Of a stretch of DNA of 38,459 nucleotides, positions 18,482 to 26,715 are shown piece after piece (within the stretch, counting starts at the first letter, position 1; every line of letters begins with the position of its first letter). Made by a program: the position numbers and the translations under genes. The notes under the pieces are model-generated. The model did no database searches, had not been told where the DNA came from, and saw only the letters and a program-made list of their open reading frames with translations. The stretch comes from Flavobacteriales bacterium (GTDB lineage: Bacteria; Bacteroidota; Bacteroidia; Flavobacteriales_D; Crocinitomicaceae): NCBI GenBank assembly GCA_947474675.1, contig CANJKA010000025.1, positions 1-38,459 on the forward strand. Direction: 5' to 3'.

Positions 18482-20725
18482 ATGGAGAATAAAAGTCAAA
18501 GCATATCTATCAGGCAATTTTTCAGGACTTTTTTCCCTGTTCAGTTATTAGTTGGTCACATTAAGCACAATTTATTGGCTTTGTGTTATTGGCTTATACT
18601 TTTTTTAATTATTACAGATAGTTTAGGTTATGCATTTGGAATTCCTTTATTATTTTTCTCTCCCGAATACCTAGGAGAAGTTAGTGGCTTTGCTTTTTTC
18701 TTTATAGGCTTTGCAGTTGGAGGATTTACAATGGGTTTTAATACATATAGCTATATAAAAATAGGTCATTACTATCCTTTTTTACTAGTTGTCCGTAGAC
18801 CATTTTTAAAATTCTGTTTAAACAACCTACTAATCCCCACTCTATTCAGCCTTGTTTACATTTACAAGTTTTCAACTTTTCAAATAAATGAAGAATTTGC
18901 CTCAGTTTCAGAAGTGATAATTTACATTATCTCCTATATACTAGGTATTACAACCTTTATGTTTCTCTCTATGTTGTATTTTTTCCCTAGAAAAAACTCA
19001 ATATTGCATGCATTAAACAAAAATACTTCTGAAGAAAACTTTTCCAAAAAGAATCTTTCTTTCATCAACAAAACCGAAAAATGGTTGAATTTTAATCCTG
19101 AAAACGATAAAAATTACATCTATATTGGGCGAAAATTAAAACTTTATAACAGCCGAAGTGTTAAACATTTTGATGAAACGTTAAAAGAAAAAATATTCAG
19201 TTTAAACAGAGTTAACACCTCTCTTTTTGAATTAATTACAATCACCTTTTTTGTAACCTTAGGTTTGTTTCGGGATCATTATCTTTTTGAAATTCCAGCT
19301 GCAATGAGTGTTGTATTATTGCTTACCGTAATACTTATGTTATTTAGCGCCATGCTTTCTTGGATGCATCGATGGACTTACCCAATCTTATTCATCATCA
19401 TCTTCGCAATGGACTACTTAAGCATTCATTCTGAATTATTTACATATAAAAATTACGGTTATGGTTTATCGTATAAAAATGAAGAAAAAAATAATTATTC
19501 GATAGAAGAAATCAAAAGAGTTGCTGAAGATAATGCCTTTGAAAACAAAGTAAAGTACACTCAAATATTAGAAGAATGGAAAGCTAGAACTGGTGAAGAA
19601 AAACCAAAATTAATCATTTCGAATTCTTCAGGTGGAGGAACAAGAAGTGCCTTATGGACATTTACAGTATTACAAAAAACAGATGAATTATTAAAAGGCC
19701 AACTTTCAAATCACCTACATTTAATGACAGGAGCATCTGGTGGGATGGTAGGAGCCGCTTACTATAGAGAAGTTCTTTTAAGATATAAAAAAGGAGAACT
19801 CAGAAGTATGTACACTGGAGATTATAGAGAAAATATTGCTAAAGATTTGTTAAATAAACTTTGTTTTGCGGCATCTACAAATGATTTATTTTTTAGATAT
19901 CAAAAAGGAACGATAAACGGTTTCGAATATACGAAAGACAGAGGTTTCGCATTCGAAGAACAGTTGCATGATAACACTAAAAACATGTTAAATCATAATT
20001 TAGGCTATTACAAAAACTTTGAGGCAACAGCTTTAATACCCATTATGATTTTTACTCCAACAATTGTAAATGACGGTAGAAGATTATACATTTCTTCACA
20101 ACCATTAAACTTCATGACAACTTCTGATGGAGGTCCAAATTCAATGATGAAATCATATGAAAACATAGATTATCAAAGTTTTTTTAAGACTAACAACCCA
20201 AATGACATTCGTTTTTCTAGCGTATTACGTTCTCAAGCCACTTTCCCATTTGTTTTACCAATGGTAACAATGCCTACTAGTCCAGGAATTCAATTAATGG
20301 ATGCTGGAATAAGAGATAATTATGGCACAAAATCAATGATGGAGTTTTTACATGTAATGAAAGATTGGATTGATAAAAACACTTCTGGAGTTGTAATCCT
20401 TCAAATCAGAGATACTAAAAAGCTTCTAAATAAAGAAACATATAAAAAAGTGTCAATGCTTGATAAAGTAACTTTACCATTTGGGAACATGTATAAAAAC
20501 TTTGCAAGAACACAAGATTTTGACCAAGAAGAATTATTGAAAACAGGAATTAAAGGATATTTAGTACCTATTGATATTGTCACTTTTAATTTAAGAGAAA
20601 ATAAACAAGATCGCATTTCATTGTCTTGGCATCTTACTAAGAATGAAAAGCAAAAAATTGAGAGAGCTTATAAAAGTCCTCAAAATCAATTAGCATATAG
20701 AAGGCTGGAGAATTTATTAAAGTAA
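18482..20725 (+). CDS. Membrane protein with C-terminal patatin-like phospholipase domain
   Basis: A 747-residue fusion of an N-terminal multi-span membrane region (about 25-325; spans near 30-50, 60-82, 105-130, 145-165, 245-262, 268-290 and 295-315) and a patatin-like serine lipase domain (about 375-700). The lipase elements are all present: oxyanion-hole Gly384-Gly385-Gly386 followed by Arg388 (SSGGGTR), nucleophile Ser419 in GASGG, and the dyad Asp607 in DAGIRDNYG. The likely reaction is hydrolysis of fatty acyl esters of membrane lipids by a membrane-tethered enzyme. It is the last gene in a run with a thioesterase and a ureohydrolase. No signal peptide distinct from the spans is seen. 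Confidence 0.88.
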   Translation: MENKSQSISIRQFFRTFFPVQLLVGHIKHNLLALCYWLILFLIITDSLGYAFGIPLLFFSPEYLGEVSGFAFFFIGFAVGGFTMGFNTYSYIKIGHYYPFLLVVRRPFLKFCLNNLLIPTLFSLVYIYKFSTFQINEEFASVSEVIIYIISYILGITTFMFLSMLYFFPRKNSILHALNKNTSEENFSKKNLSFINKTEKWLNFNPENDKNYIYIGRKLKLYNSRSVKHFDETLKEKIFSLNRVNTSLFELITITFFVTLGLFRDHYLFEIPAAMSVVLLLTVILMLFSAMLSWMHRWTYPILFIIIFAMDYLSIHSELFTYKNYGYGLSYKNEEKNNYSIEEIKRVAEDNAFENKVKYTQILEEWKARTGEEKPKLIISNSSGGGTRSALWTFTVLQKTDELLKGQLSNHLHLMTGASGGMVGAAYYREVLLRYKKGELRSMYTGDYRENIAKDLLNKLCFAASTNDLFFRYQKGTINGFEYTKDRGFAFEEQLHDNTKNMLNHNLGYYKNFEATALIPIMIFTPTIVNDGRRLYISSQPLNFMTTSDGGPNSMMKSYENIDYQSFFKTNNPNDIRFSSVLRSQATFPFVLPMVTMPTSPGIQLMDAGIRDNYGTKSMMEFLHVMKDWIDKNTSGVVILQIRDTKKLLNKETYKKVSMLDKVTLPFGNMYKNFARTQDFDQEELLKTGIKGYLVPIDIVTFNLRENKQDRISLSWHLTKNEKQKIERAYKSPQNQLAYRRLENLLK

Positions 20726-20889
20726 AATAATAAAACTCCTAAATCCAGTTTCTATTAAAATTTAGTCATTTTTATAAAAACAGAATGAATTAAATTGATA
20801 ATTAACACCCATTGATTTATAAAGCATTATAGTACAAAGTGAAATTATCAAAATATTAACATCAAAAGTATTTATAAATAAATTAAAAT

Positions 20890-20986
20890 AAAAAACCTGA
20901 TTCCAAAAGCAAAATGATCAATTTTACAATGAAACCAGGTAAACTAAAACAAAAAAAACTCCCTACTAAAAAAGTTTTTTACCTAC
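20890..20986 (-). ncRNA. Candidate small RNA, copy 1
   Basis: Read on the minus strand: a perfect -7 box TATATTTG (20993-21000), then GAACGTAGTAGG, a hairpin with an 8-bp stem AAAAAACT/AGTTTTTT (20980-20973 with 20960-20953), the block TTTTAGTTTACCTGGTTT, and a terminator-like hairpin whose arms ACCTGGTTTC/GGAATCAGGT (20940-20931 and 20904-20895) pair over 10 bases with two G-U wobbles, followed by a T6 run. The G-U pairs would be A-C mismatches on the other strand, which fixes the direction. There is no ATG in the unit. A second unit with the same order lies at 21167-21286. The nearest downstream gene on this strand is far away and none faces this way, so it is not an mRNA leader. Confidence 0.65.
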
Positions 20987-20992
20987 TACGTT

Positions 20993-21000
20993 CAAATATA
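20993..21000 (-). promoter_or_regulatory. -7 box TATATTTG of sRNA copy 1
   Basis: Perfect TAnnTTTG match on the minus strand; the predicted start is about 5-7 bases further on. No TTG is found near the expected -33 position, so promoter strength is uncertain. Confidence 0.5.
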
Positions 21001-21166
21001 AAGATTTAATTGTCTTGAAATTTAAAAATAACTTGAAGTATTCTACTTATTGATTGAAATGTATTTCTCCAATTTTAAAGCATTTAGAATAGAACAAAAC
21101 CACTTAATCAATATCTTATTTTGAAAAACAAAGATCACTACCTCAAATAAAAAAAGGATATAAAAG

Positions 21167-21272
21167 AAAAAACCTGATTTCAAAAATACTTTAAAAAGTA
21201 TGTTTTAAAATCAGGTAAACTAAAACTAAAAACCGAAAACCTACTACTACAAAAGTTTTCTTATCTACTACT
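21167..21272 (-). ncRNA. Candidate small RNA, copy 2
   Basis: Paralogue of copy 1 on the minus strand: TATATTCG (-7-like, 21279-21286), GAAGAGTAGTAGTAGATAA, hairpin GAAAAC/GTTTTC (21260-21255 with 21240-21235) with loop TTTTGTAGTAGTAG, the block TTTTAGTTTACCTGATTT (one difference from copy 1 over 18 bases), then a long terminator hairpin with outer arms ACCTGATTT/AAATCAGGT, an inner ATACTTT/AAAGTAT stem (21201-21195, 21192-21186) and a T6 run. The central stem has different bases in the two copies but stays paired, which argues for selection on structure. No ATG-initiated frame is present. Confidence 0.65.
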
Positions 21273-21437
21273 ACTCTTCGAATATATAATTTTTTTTCAC
21301 TCAAATAAAAAAACAAACCTAAAGTGTAACAATTATTGATTTAACCGTATTATTTATAACGCTTAATTAAAAAAACAAATCAAAAAAATAATATATTAAA
21401 TCAATATTCTTATCTTTAAAAGTTAAAATAAGAAAGT

Positions 21438-23147
21438 ATGGAAAGATTCATCAATTTATTAATTATCGATGATGATGAAAAAACGCAAAGAGGGTTAAAA
21501 GAAATTCTCAGCGGAAGTGGAAATAATACTTTAATTGTCAATACCATTAGTGAAGCTTTACCAGTTCTTAAAAAAAAGGAAATCGGTGTTTTATTAATTG
21601 ATATCGACAATCCCTCTTTTGAAGGCTTCGAAATTTTTAAAACAATTAAAGAAGTCAGTTTTATAAAAAACATTTATATAATTGTAATAACCAATAACTC
21701 AAACTCTGGAGTTAAAATGGTGAAAGGATTAAATGAAGGTGCCATTGACTTTATTACGAAGCCTTTTAACCCAAATTTAATTCTTGCAAAAATAGAAGTT
21801 TACAAAACTCTTTTCTACAAAGACCAGAGAATCAATCAATTATTAAACAACATTTTTCCAGAAACTGTTTTAGAAGATTTAAATAGAAATGGTAAATTTT
21901 CTCCAAAAAGAGTTGAAAATGGCGTAGTACTATTTACAGATTTTGTAAGTTTTTCCCAAAAATCAAGTAAAATAAAACCACTTCAATTATTAAAAAAGTT
22001 AGAATATTACTTTACACAATTTGATGAAATCACAGGTCGTTATAAATTAGAAAAAATAAAAACAATTGGTGACTCGTATATGGTTATCGGTGGTGTTACA
22101 GAGAAAAACGAAGAACCTGCAATAAGAGCGTGTTTAGCAGCTTTAGAGATTCGTAATTTCATGATCAATGAAAAATCCCTAGCTGAAGCAATGAATTTAG
22201 ACTATTGGGAAATTCGAATTGGAATTCATATGGGACCATTAGTAGCAGGAATAATTGGAGCAAAAAAATACAGTTTTGATGTTTGGGGGGATACAGTAAA
22301 TATCGCTTCAAGAGCTGAACAACACGCTTCATCAAACTCAATTAATATAACGGATGTAGTAGCTAATAAAATTAGTAAATACTTTGATATACACACAAGA
22401 GGTAAAGTTGACATCAAAAAACGAGGAGGAAATGTGGAAATGTTTTATGTTGAACAACTAAAACATGAATACAGCTTATATACAGAAGGAAAAATTGCTA
22501 ATGGAGAATTACGTTCTTTATGCGAATTATCGAATGTAGATTCGGCACACATGCGTAAAGACTTGCTAAACAGATTAAAAGCATTCTTACCTGAAGAAAT
22601 TGTATACCATGATTTAGCACATACGTTAAACGTAGAAAAAGCAGCTCTTAGATTCGCTAAACTCGAAGGATTAGATGAAGAAGAAATATTAATTTTACAG
22701 ACAGCTGTCTTGTATCATGACACAGGATATATTATAAACAACGTAGACAACGAAAGCTTTGCCATAAATTTAGCCAAAAACAATCTTCCAAAATATGGTT
22801 ATAGTCAAGCTCAAATTGATCAAATCATTCAAATAATAGAAGCCACACAGCATAATCATAAAGTACCCGTGACACTTTTAGAACAAATCATGTGTGACGC
22901 TGATCACGATTATTTCGGTCGAGCAGATTACTATGCAGTAGCTAAAAAATTAAGAATGGAACTTGAAAATTATGGTTTAAAAATGACAAACAAAGAATGG
23001 GTTATATTTCAAATTAATTATTTGGAAAAAACACATGTTTATTATACTGAAACAGCCAAAAACATACGATTATTTGGCAAAAATCTTCGTATTCAAGAAT
23101 TGAAAAAAATATTAAAATACGAAGAAGAAGCGGAATCAAGACAATAA
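21438..23147 (+). CDS. Receiver / class III adenylate cyclase / HD-domain fusion
   Basis: A 569-residue signalling protein with three domains. (1) Response-regulator receiver at 1-125: acidic cluster Asp11-Asp13, probable phospho-acceptor Asp55, Thr85, Lys108-Pro109. (2) Class III nucleotide cyclase at about 135-350: metal-binding Asp168 (FTDFVSFS) and Asp212, substrate-binding Lys208 in KTIGDSYM, and FDVWGDTVNIASRAE with the adenine-contacting Asp plus the Asn and Arg of the transition state; the Lys/Asp pair indicates ATP rather than GTP. (3) HD domain at about 370-560, with YHDLAHT, LYHDTGY and CDADHDYFG as His/Asp metal ligands. It would make cAMP in response to phosphorylation by an unlinked histidine kinase. 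No kinase gene is adjacent. The cobalamin adenosyltransferase starts 9 bases downstream. Confidence 0.92.
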   Translation: MERFINLLIIDDDEKTQRGLKEILSGSGNNTLIVNTISEALPVLKKKEIGVLLIDIDNPSFEGFEIFKTIKEVSFIKNIYIIVITNNSNSGVKMVKGLNEGAIDFITKPFNPNLILAKIEVYKTLFYKDQRINQLLNNIFPETVLEDLNRNGKFSPKRVENGVVLFTDFVSFSQKSSKIKPLQLLKKLEYYFTQFDEITGRYKLEKIKTIGDSYMVIGGVTEKNEEPAIRACLAALEIRNFMINEKSLAEAMNLDYWEIRIGIHMGPLVAGIIGAKKYSFDVWGDTVNIASRAEQHASSNSINITDVVANKISKYFDIHTRGKVDIKKRGGNVEMFYVEQLKHEYSLYTEGKIANGELRSLCELSNVDSAHMRKDLLNRLKAFLPEEIVYHDLAHTLNVEKAALRFAKLEGLDEEEILILQTAVLYHDTGYIINNVDNESFAINLAKNNLPKYGYSQAQIDQIIQIIEATQHNHKVPVTLLEQIMCDADHDYFGRADYYAVAKKLRMELENYGLKMTNKEWVIFQINYLEKTHVYYTETAKNIRLFGKNLRIQELKKILKYEEEAESRQ

Positions 23148-23156
23148 AAATAAATA

Positions 23157-23705
23157 ATGAAAGTATATACTAAAAAAGGAGACACTGGAACAACTCAATT
23201 AATAGGCGGAACACGTGTTTCAAAAGGATCAATTCGTCTAGAATCATACGGCACTATTGATGAATTAAATTCACATATTGGTCTAATTAGAGATCAAAAT
23301 ATTAATGAAAAATACAAAAATCAATTAATTGAAATACAAGATCGATTATTTACAATTGGATCTAGTTTAGCCTCTGATCCAGAAAAATCTAAAATGAAAA
23401 TCCCTGATTTATTAGAATCAGATGTTTTATTTTTAGAAAACTCAATAGATGAAATGGATTCTGAATTACCAGAAATGAAATTCTTCGTTCTTCCTGGAGG
23501 TCATACTACTGTTTCTTATTGTCATATTGCACGATGCGTATGTAGAAGAGGTGAACGAATAATCGTTTCATTACAGGAGCAAGAATACGTCTCAGAGATG
23601 GTATTTAAATATGTAAACAGATTAAGTGATTATCTTTTTGTTTTATCACGTAAACTTTCACAAGATTTAAATGCAAATGAACAACCTTGGAAACCTAGAA
23701 TGTAA
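23157..23705 (+). CDS. Cob(I)alamin adenosyltransferase, PduO type
   Basis: ATP:cob(I)alamin adenosyltransferase of the PduO/MMAB family (182 residues), which forms adenosylcobalamin for enzymes such as methylmalonyl-CoA mutase. The N-terminal ATP-binding segment MKVYTKKGDTGTTQLIGGTRVSKGSIRLESYGTIDELNS is diagnostic, and VLPGGHTTVSYCHIARCVCRRGERI and YVNRLSDYLFVLSRKLSQ complete the helical bundle with the conserved Arg and Asp residues. It follows the cyclase gene by 9 bases and is probably in the same transcript, although no functional link is obvious. There is no room for a cobalamin riboswitch upstream. Confidence 0.95.
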   Translation: MKVYTKKGDTGTTQLIGGTRVSKGSIRLESYGTIDELNSHIGLIRDQNINEKYKNQLIEIQDRLFTIGSSLASDPEKSKMKIPDLLESDVLFLENSIDEMDSELPEMKFFVLPGGHTTVSYCHIARCVCRRGERIIVSLQEQEYVSEMVFKYVNRLSDYLFVLSRKLSQDLNANEQPWKPRM

Positions 23706-23799
23706 GCCTGTTTTTTAAAAAAAACACTATGTTTTCATTCCATTTAAACGCATATTGTTGAAAGTTTTTAAAAAATAGAGAAAGTTTTCAACCTTTTAC

Positions 23800-23829
23800 T
23801 TGTATGTTTTGAAATTAAAGTTAGTTTTG
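23800..23829 (+). promoter_or_regulatory. Promoter of the DUF2795 gene, TTG-N19-TAGTTTTG
   Basis: TTG (23800-23802) and TAGTTTTG (23822-23829) are exactly 19 bases apart. The -7 box ends 28 bases before the ATG. This matches the glyA and DinB promoters in spacing. Confidence 0.85.
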
Positions 23830-23857
23830 CGCCAATTAATACTAAAACAATAATAAA

Positions 23858-24079
23858 ATGTACTGGACATTAGAACTTGCATCTTATCTTGAAGACGCCC
23901 CATGGCCTGCTACTAAAGATGAGTTAATTGATTTCGCGATTCGAGCGGGAGCACCTTTGGAAGTTGTAGAAAATCTACAAGCTTTAGAAGATGAAGGAGA
24001 CACATACGAAAGCATCGAAGATATTTGGCCTGATTATCCTTCACGCGAGGATTTCCTTTTTAACGAGGATGAATATTAA
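23858..24079 (+). CDS. DUF2795 domain protein, 73 residues
   Basis: Short acidic cytosolic protein resembling the DUF2795 family as found in Bacteroidota: MYWTLELASYLEDAPWPATKDELIDFAIRAGAPLEVVENLQ, then an acidic tail (EDEGDTYESIEDIWPDYP...FNEDEY). The family has no established activity. It is monocistronic with a strong promoter and a perfect palindromic terminator, which suggests appreciable expression. The ATG fits the promoter position. Confidence 0.88.
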   Translation: MYWTLELASYLEDAPWPATKDELIDFAIRAGAPLEVVENLQALEDEGDTYESIEDIWPDYPSREDFLFNEDEY

Positions 24080-24121
24080 AACAAAAAAATCTCGACAAAT
24101 TTGTCGAGATTTTTTTGTTTT
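24078..24121. terminator. Bidirectional terminator, perfect 44-bp palindrome
   Basis: Left arm 24078-24099 and right arm 24100-24121 are exact reverse complements (core TCTCGACAAA/TTTGTCGAGA flanked by A7/T7). It sits between the convergent DUF2795 gene and the heptose epimerase gene and gives a hairpin plus T-run on either strand. Confidence 0.9.
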
Positions 24122-24169
24122 AATGATGTATAATGTTGAATTATTGATGTTGGATTAATTCCATTTAAA

Positions 24170-25135
24170 TCAATAATAGTTGGTTCCGATTAAATAATTC
24201 TGAACGTAATCTTTCACACCTTCTTCTAAGGAGTGAAATCCACCTTCATAACCTGCTTTTAAAAGTTTTTCCATTTTAGCTTCCGTGAAATATTGATATT
24301 TATCTCTTATATCAATTGGTGTATCGATAAATGAAATATCTTCTACTTTATCCATACTTTTAAATGTATTTTTTGCCAAATCGATAAATGCTCTTGCTGA
24401 TCCAGTTCCAAGATTATAAATCCCATTTTCTGGCCTCTTATCTTTTAGAAAAAGGCATACTTCAACAACATCTTTTACATAAACAAAATCACGTAATTGC
24501 CCACCATCGACATATTTTGGATTATGAGAACGAAATAATTTCATGGCTCCATTAGAAGTAATCTGATTAAAAGCATGAAAAATCACACTCGCCATTCTAG
24601 ATTTATGATATTCATTTGGTCCATATACATTAAAAAACTTTAAACCTGCCCAAAAAGGAGGTGTTTTATCTTGTTTTAAAACCCATTTATCAAAATCATT
24701 TTTAGAATCACCGTAAGGATTTAAAGGAATTAATTGATCTACAACAGCATGATCATCACTATAACCAAATTCACCCAAGCCATAGGTCGCTCCAGAACTT
24801 GCATAAACTAATGGAATATTGAATTCCACGCATAATTTCCACACATCAATTGAATATCCAATATTTAATTCATCGAAAATTGCTTTATCAAATTCAGTTG
24901 TGTCAGTTCGGGCACCCAAATGGTAAATAAAATCAACTTCCTTTCCAAAATCTTTCAGCCAAGAGATGAAATCTTTACGACCGACTTTTGAAATTAATGT
25001 TTTACCTTCTAAATTTTGAGCTTTTTCAGTTTTTGAAAAATCATCAACTACAACAATATCAGAAATACCCGCTTTATTTAAGCGACTAACCAAACAGCTA
25101 CCAATAAATCCAGCAGCACCAGTTACAACTATCAT
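24170..25135 (-). CDS. hldD: ADP-L-glycero-D-manno-heptose 6-epimerase
   Basis: Extended short-chain dehydrogenase (321 residues) that epimerises ADP-D-glycero-D-manno-heptose to the L-glycero form used in the LPS inner core. Features: NAD(P)-binding TGAAGFIG (residues 5-12), YHLGARTDTTEFD typical of this epimerase, SSGATYG (about 113-119), catalytic Tyr141-Lys145 in NPYGDSK, and FFNVYGPNEYHKSRMASVIFHAFNQI. No other heptose gene is in the window. It is the last gene of a minus-strand run (GH3-like, propeller-like, deoxynucleoside kinase, hldD) with gaps of 17-77 bases and ends at the shared palindromic terminator. Confidence 0.93.
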   Translation of the reverse strand: MIVVTGAAGFIGSCLVSRLNKAGISDIVVVDDFSKTEKAQNLEGKTLISKVGRKDFISWLKDFGKEVDFIYHLGARTDTTEFDKAIFDELNIGYSIDVWKLCVEFNIPLVYASSGATYGLGEFGYSDDHAVVDQLIPLNPYGDSKNDFDKWVLKQDKTPPFWAGLKFFNVYGPNEYHKSRMASVIFHAFNQITSNGAMKLFRSHNPKYVDGGQLRDFVYVKDVVEVCLFLKDKRPENGIYNLGTGSARAFIDLAKNTFKSMDKVEDISFIDTPIDIRDKYQYFTEAKMEKLLKAGYEGGFHSLEEGVKDYVQNYLIGTNYY

Positions 25136-25187
25136 TTTTTTTGAGTTTGAGGTTAAAATTGAATAAACAATCTTAATTAACCATTAA

Positions 25188-25802
25188 TTAAAATAAACCG
25201 TTAATTTCAGCATCAATTGAATTAATTATTTTCCCAAGATCTTCTTGACTTTCAGGGAAGCGATTGTTGTCAATATCAATTATTAATAATTTCCCTTTAT
25301 CATAAGTAGAAATCCAAGCTTCATATCTTTCATTTAATCGTTTCAAATAATCTAAACGAATACTTTCTTCGTATTCTCTTCCTCTTTGCTGAATTTGGTT
25401 TACTAAAGTAGGGACACTTGCACGCAAATAAATCAATAAATCAGGAGCCGAAACAAATGAATCCATTAAACTGAACAATGAGAAATAATTTTCAAAATCT
25501 CTTGTAGTCATCAACCCCATTGAATGTAAATTGGGAGCAAAAATAAAAGCATCTTCGTATATCGTGCGATCTTGAATAACACTTTTATCAGTTTGTTTAA
25601 TTTCTTGGATTTGAGTAAATCTACTATTCAAATAATAAATTTGCAGATTAAATGACCAACGTTGCATGTCTTCATAAAAATCATTTAAATAAGGATTTTG
25701 TTCAACATCTTCAAGATGTGTATCCCAATTGTAATGTTTTGCTAATAAGTTAGTTAACGTAGTTTTTCCTGAACCAATATTTCCTGCTACCGCAATATGC
25801 AT
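25188..25802 (-). CDS. Deoxynucleoside kinase
   Basis: A 204-residue dNK/dGK-family kinase that phosphorylates deoxynucleosides for salvage. P-loop GNIGSGKT at residues 7-14, substrate-site segment QRWSFNLQIYYLNSRFTQI, the catalytic/substrate motif DRTIYEDAFIFA (Asp-Arg-Thr version of DRS), and the lid-type arginine region QQRGREYEESIRLDYLKRLNERYEAW. Substrate preference cannot be read from the sequence. It lies 52 bases before hldD and 77 bases after the propeller-like gene on the same strand. Confidence 0.93.
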   Translation of the reverse strand: MHIAVAGNIGSGKTTLTNLLAKHYNWDTHLEDVEQNPYLNDFYEDMQRWSFNLQIYYLNSRFTQIQEIKQTDKSVIQDRTIYEDAFIFAPNLHSMGLMTTRDFENYFSLFSLMDSFVSAPDLLIYLRASVPTLVNQIQQRGREYEESIRLDYLKRLNERYEAWISTYDKGKLLIIDIDNNRFPESQEDLGKIINSIDAEINGLF

Positions 25803-25879
25803 AATCTATATTTTTGCCAATCTGAATGCATCATGCAAACAGGATTACTAAATTACTAAAATTGAAGAACTATACAAGT

Positions 25880-26698
25880 TTATTTTGCTAAAAGAAGTTG
25901 GTATTTTTTAATTTCTGTATTTGATCTAAAAAAATAATGCTGAGAATTTTTACGAAATTCAATTATATTCTTCAATGGACATTGGATTTTCACTTCTATA
26001 TTCGTTTCTAAATTAATGATCGTAATAAAATCCTCTTCTAATAAATAAATATTTTCAAAATCAACTTGAATTCCTTTAATATTTGTTTTTTTAATAGAAT
26101 TAACCAATGAACCATACATATCTAATACAAAAACTCCTTGAACAGTATCCACTAAATACAGTAATCCATTTTGCTCAAGCATTGAAGAAATTTGAATTGA
26201 ATTTAACATCCCTTTTAAATTTTCTACATCCTGAGCTTGTTCTGTTTGAATAAGCGATAACAAATGCAATCTTGAATTTAATTGATCATAAACCCAAAAT
26301 TTATTCGGTTGAGATGATATTGCTATTTTTGTAGCATTTCCAATAGAATGATCGATCAAATCAACACACGATTCATAAGGTGTAAGTGTATTATCTAGAA
26401 AACAAAATAATTGTTGTTCTTCTGAAAAAACAACAATTTTCATTGTATTTATTGATTGTAATGATGTTAAACGTCCAATAGATTTTTGACTTTGAGAAAA
26501 TTTCAATATTCCTGTTGAGTCATATTTTTGAATTAACTCTTTCTTTGTAATGTATGTATTTCCGAGAACGTCAACTGTCCAAATATCGGATGAATCTATT
26601 GAAAAACTTGATTTCTCTTTCCACAATAAATCATCTTGAGCAAAACTTAAACAGTTTAAACTTAAAAAAAGAAACACTATTTCAAAAGTAAACTTCAA
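25880..26698 (-). CDS. Hypothetical exported protein, propeller-like
   Basis: A 272-residue protein with a signal peptide (FEIVFLFLSLNCLSFAQ, about 4-21). The mature part is a series of short hydrophobic strands with repeated patterns (e.g. SSDIWTVDVLGNTYITKKELIQKYDSTG, QNGLLYLVDTVQGVFVLDMYGSLVNSI, FENIYLLEEDFITIINLETN), consistent with a beta-propeller fold. There is no lipobox and no sorting domain, so it is probably periplasmic. It lies 17 bases after the GH3-like gene and is likely co-transcribed with it. Function unknown. Confidence 0.75.
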   Translation of the reverse strand: MKFTFEIVFLFLSLNCLSFAQDDLLWKEKSSFSIDSSDIWTVDVLGNTYITKKELIQKYDSTGILKFSQSQKSIGRLTSLQSINTMKIVVFSEEQQLFCFLDNTLTPYESCVDLIDHSIGNATKIAISSQPNKFWVYDQLNSRLHLLSLIQTEQAQDVENLKGMLNSIQISSMLEQNGLLYLVDTVQGVFVLDMYGSLVNSIKKTNIKGIQVDFENIYLLEEDFITIINLETNIEVKIQCPLKNIIEFRKNSQHYFFRSNTEIKKYQLLLAK

Positions 26699-26715
26699 TT
26701 ACTCATTTTTTAATT

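Larger units (their letters stand above)
20726..21437. other. 712-bp gene-free gap containing two candidate sRNA genes
   Basis: No credible protein-coding frame is found on either strand. The gap holds two related structured units, at about 20890-21000 and 21167-21286, described separately. The remaining stretches (20726-20889, 21001-21166, 21287-21437) are plain AT-rich sequence with no hairpin or repeat that I can recognise; TATCTTTA at 21411-21418, a one-base variant of the -7 consensus, may serve the cyclase gene. Confidence 0.7.

Noticed and set aside
20985..21000. TTCAAAT / TTCGAAT in the two units as tRNA T-loops
   Set aside because: No acceptor, D- or anticodon arms can be built around them; they overlap the minus-strand -7 boxes instead.
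20890..21290. Reading the paired structured units on the plus strand
   Set aside because: On the plus strand the hairpin arms of copy 1 have A-C mismatches and no T-run follows the ACCTG/CAGGT stem; the minus strand gives full pairing, T-runs and -7 boxes.
23148..23156. Cobalamin riboswitch before the adenosyltransferase gene
   Set aside because: Only 9 bases separate it from the upstream cyclase gene.
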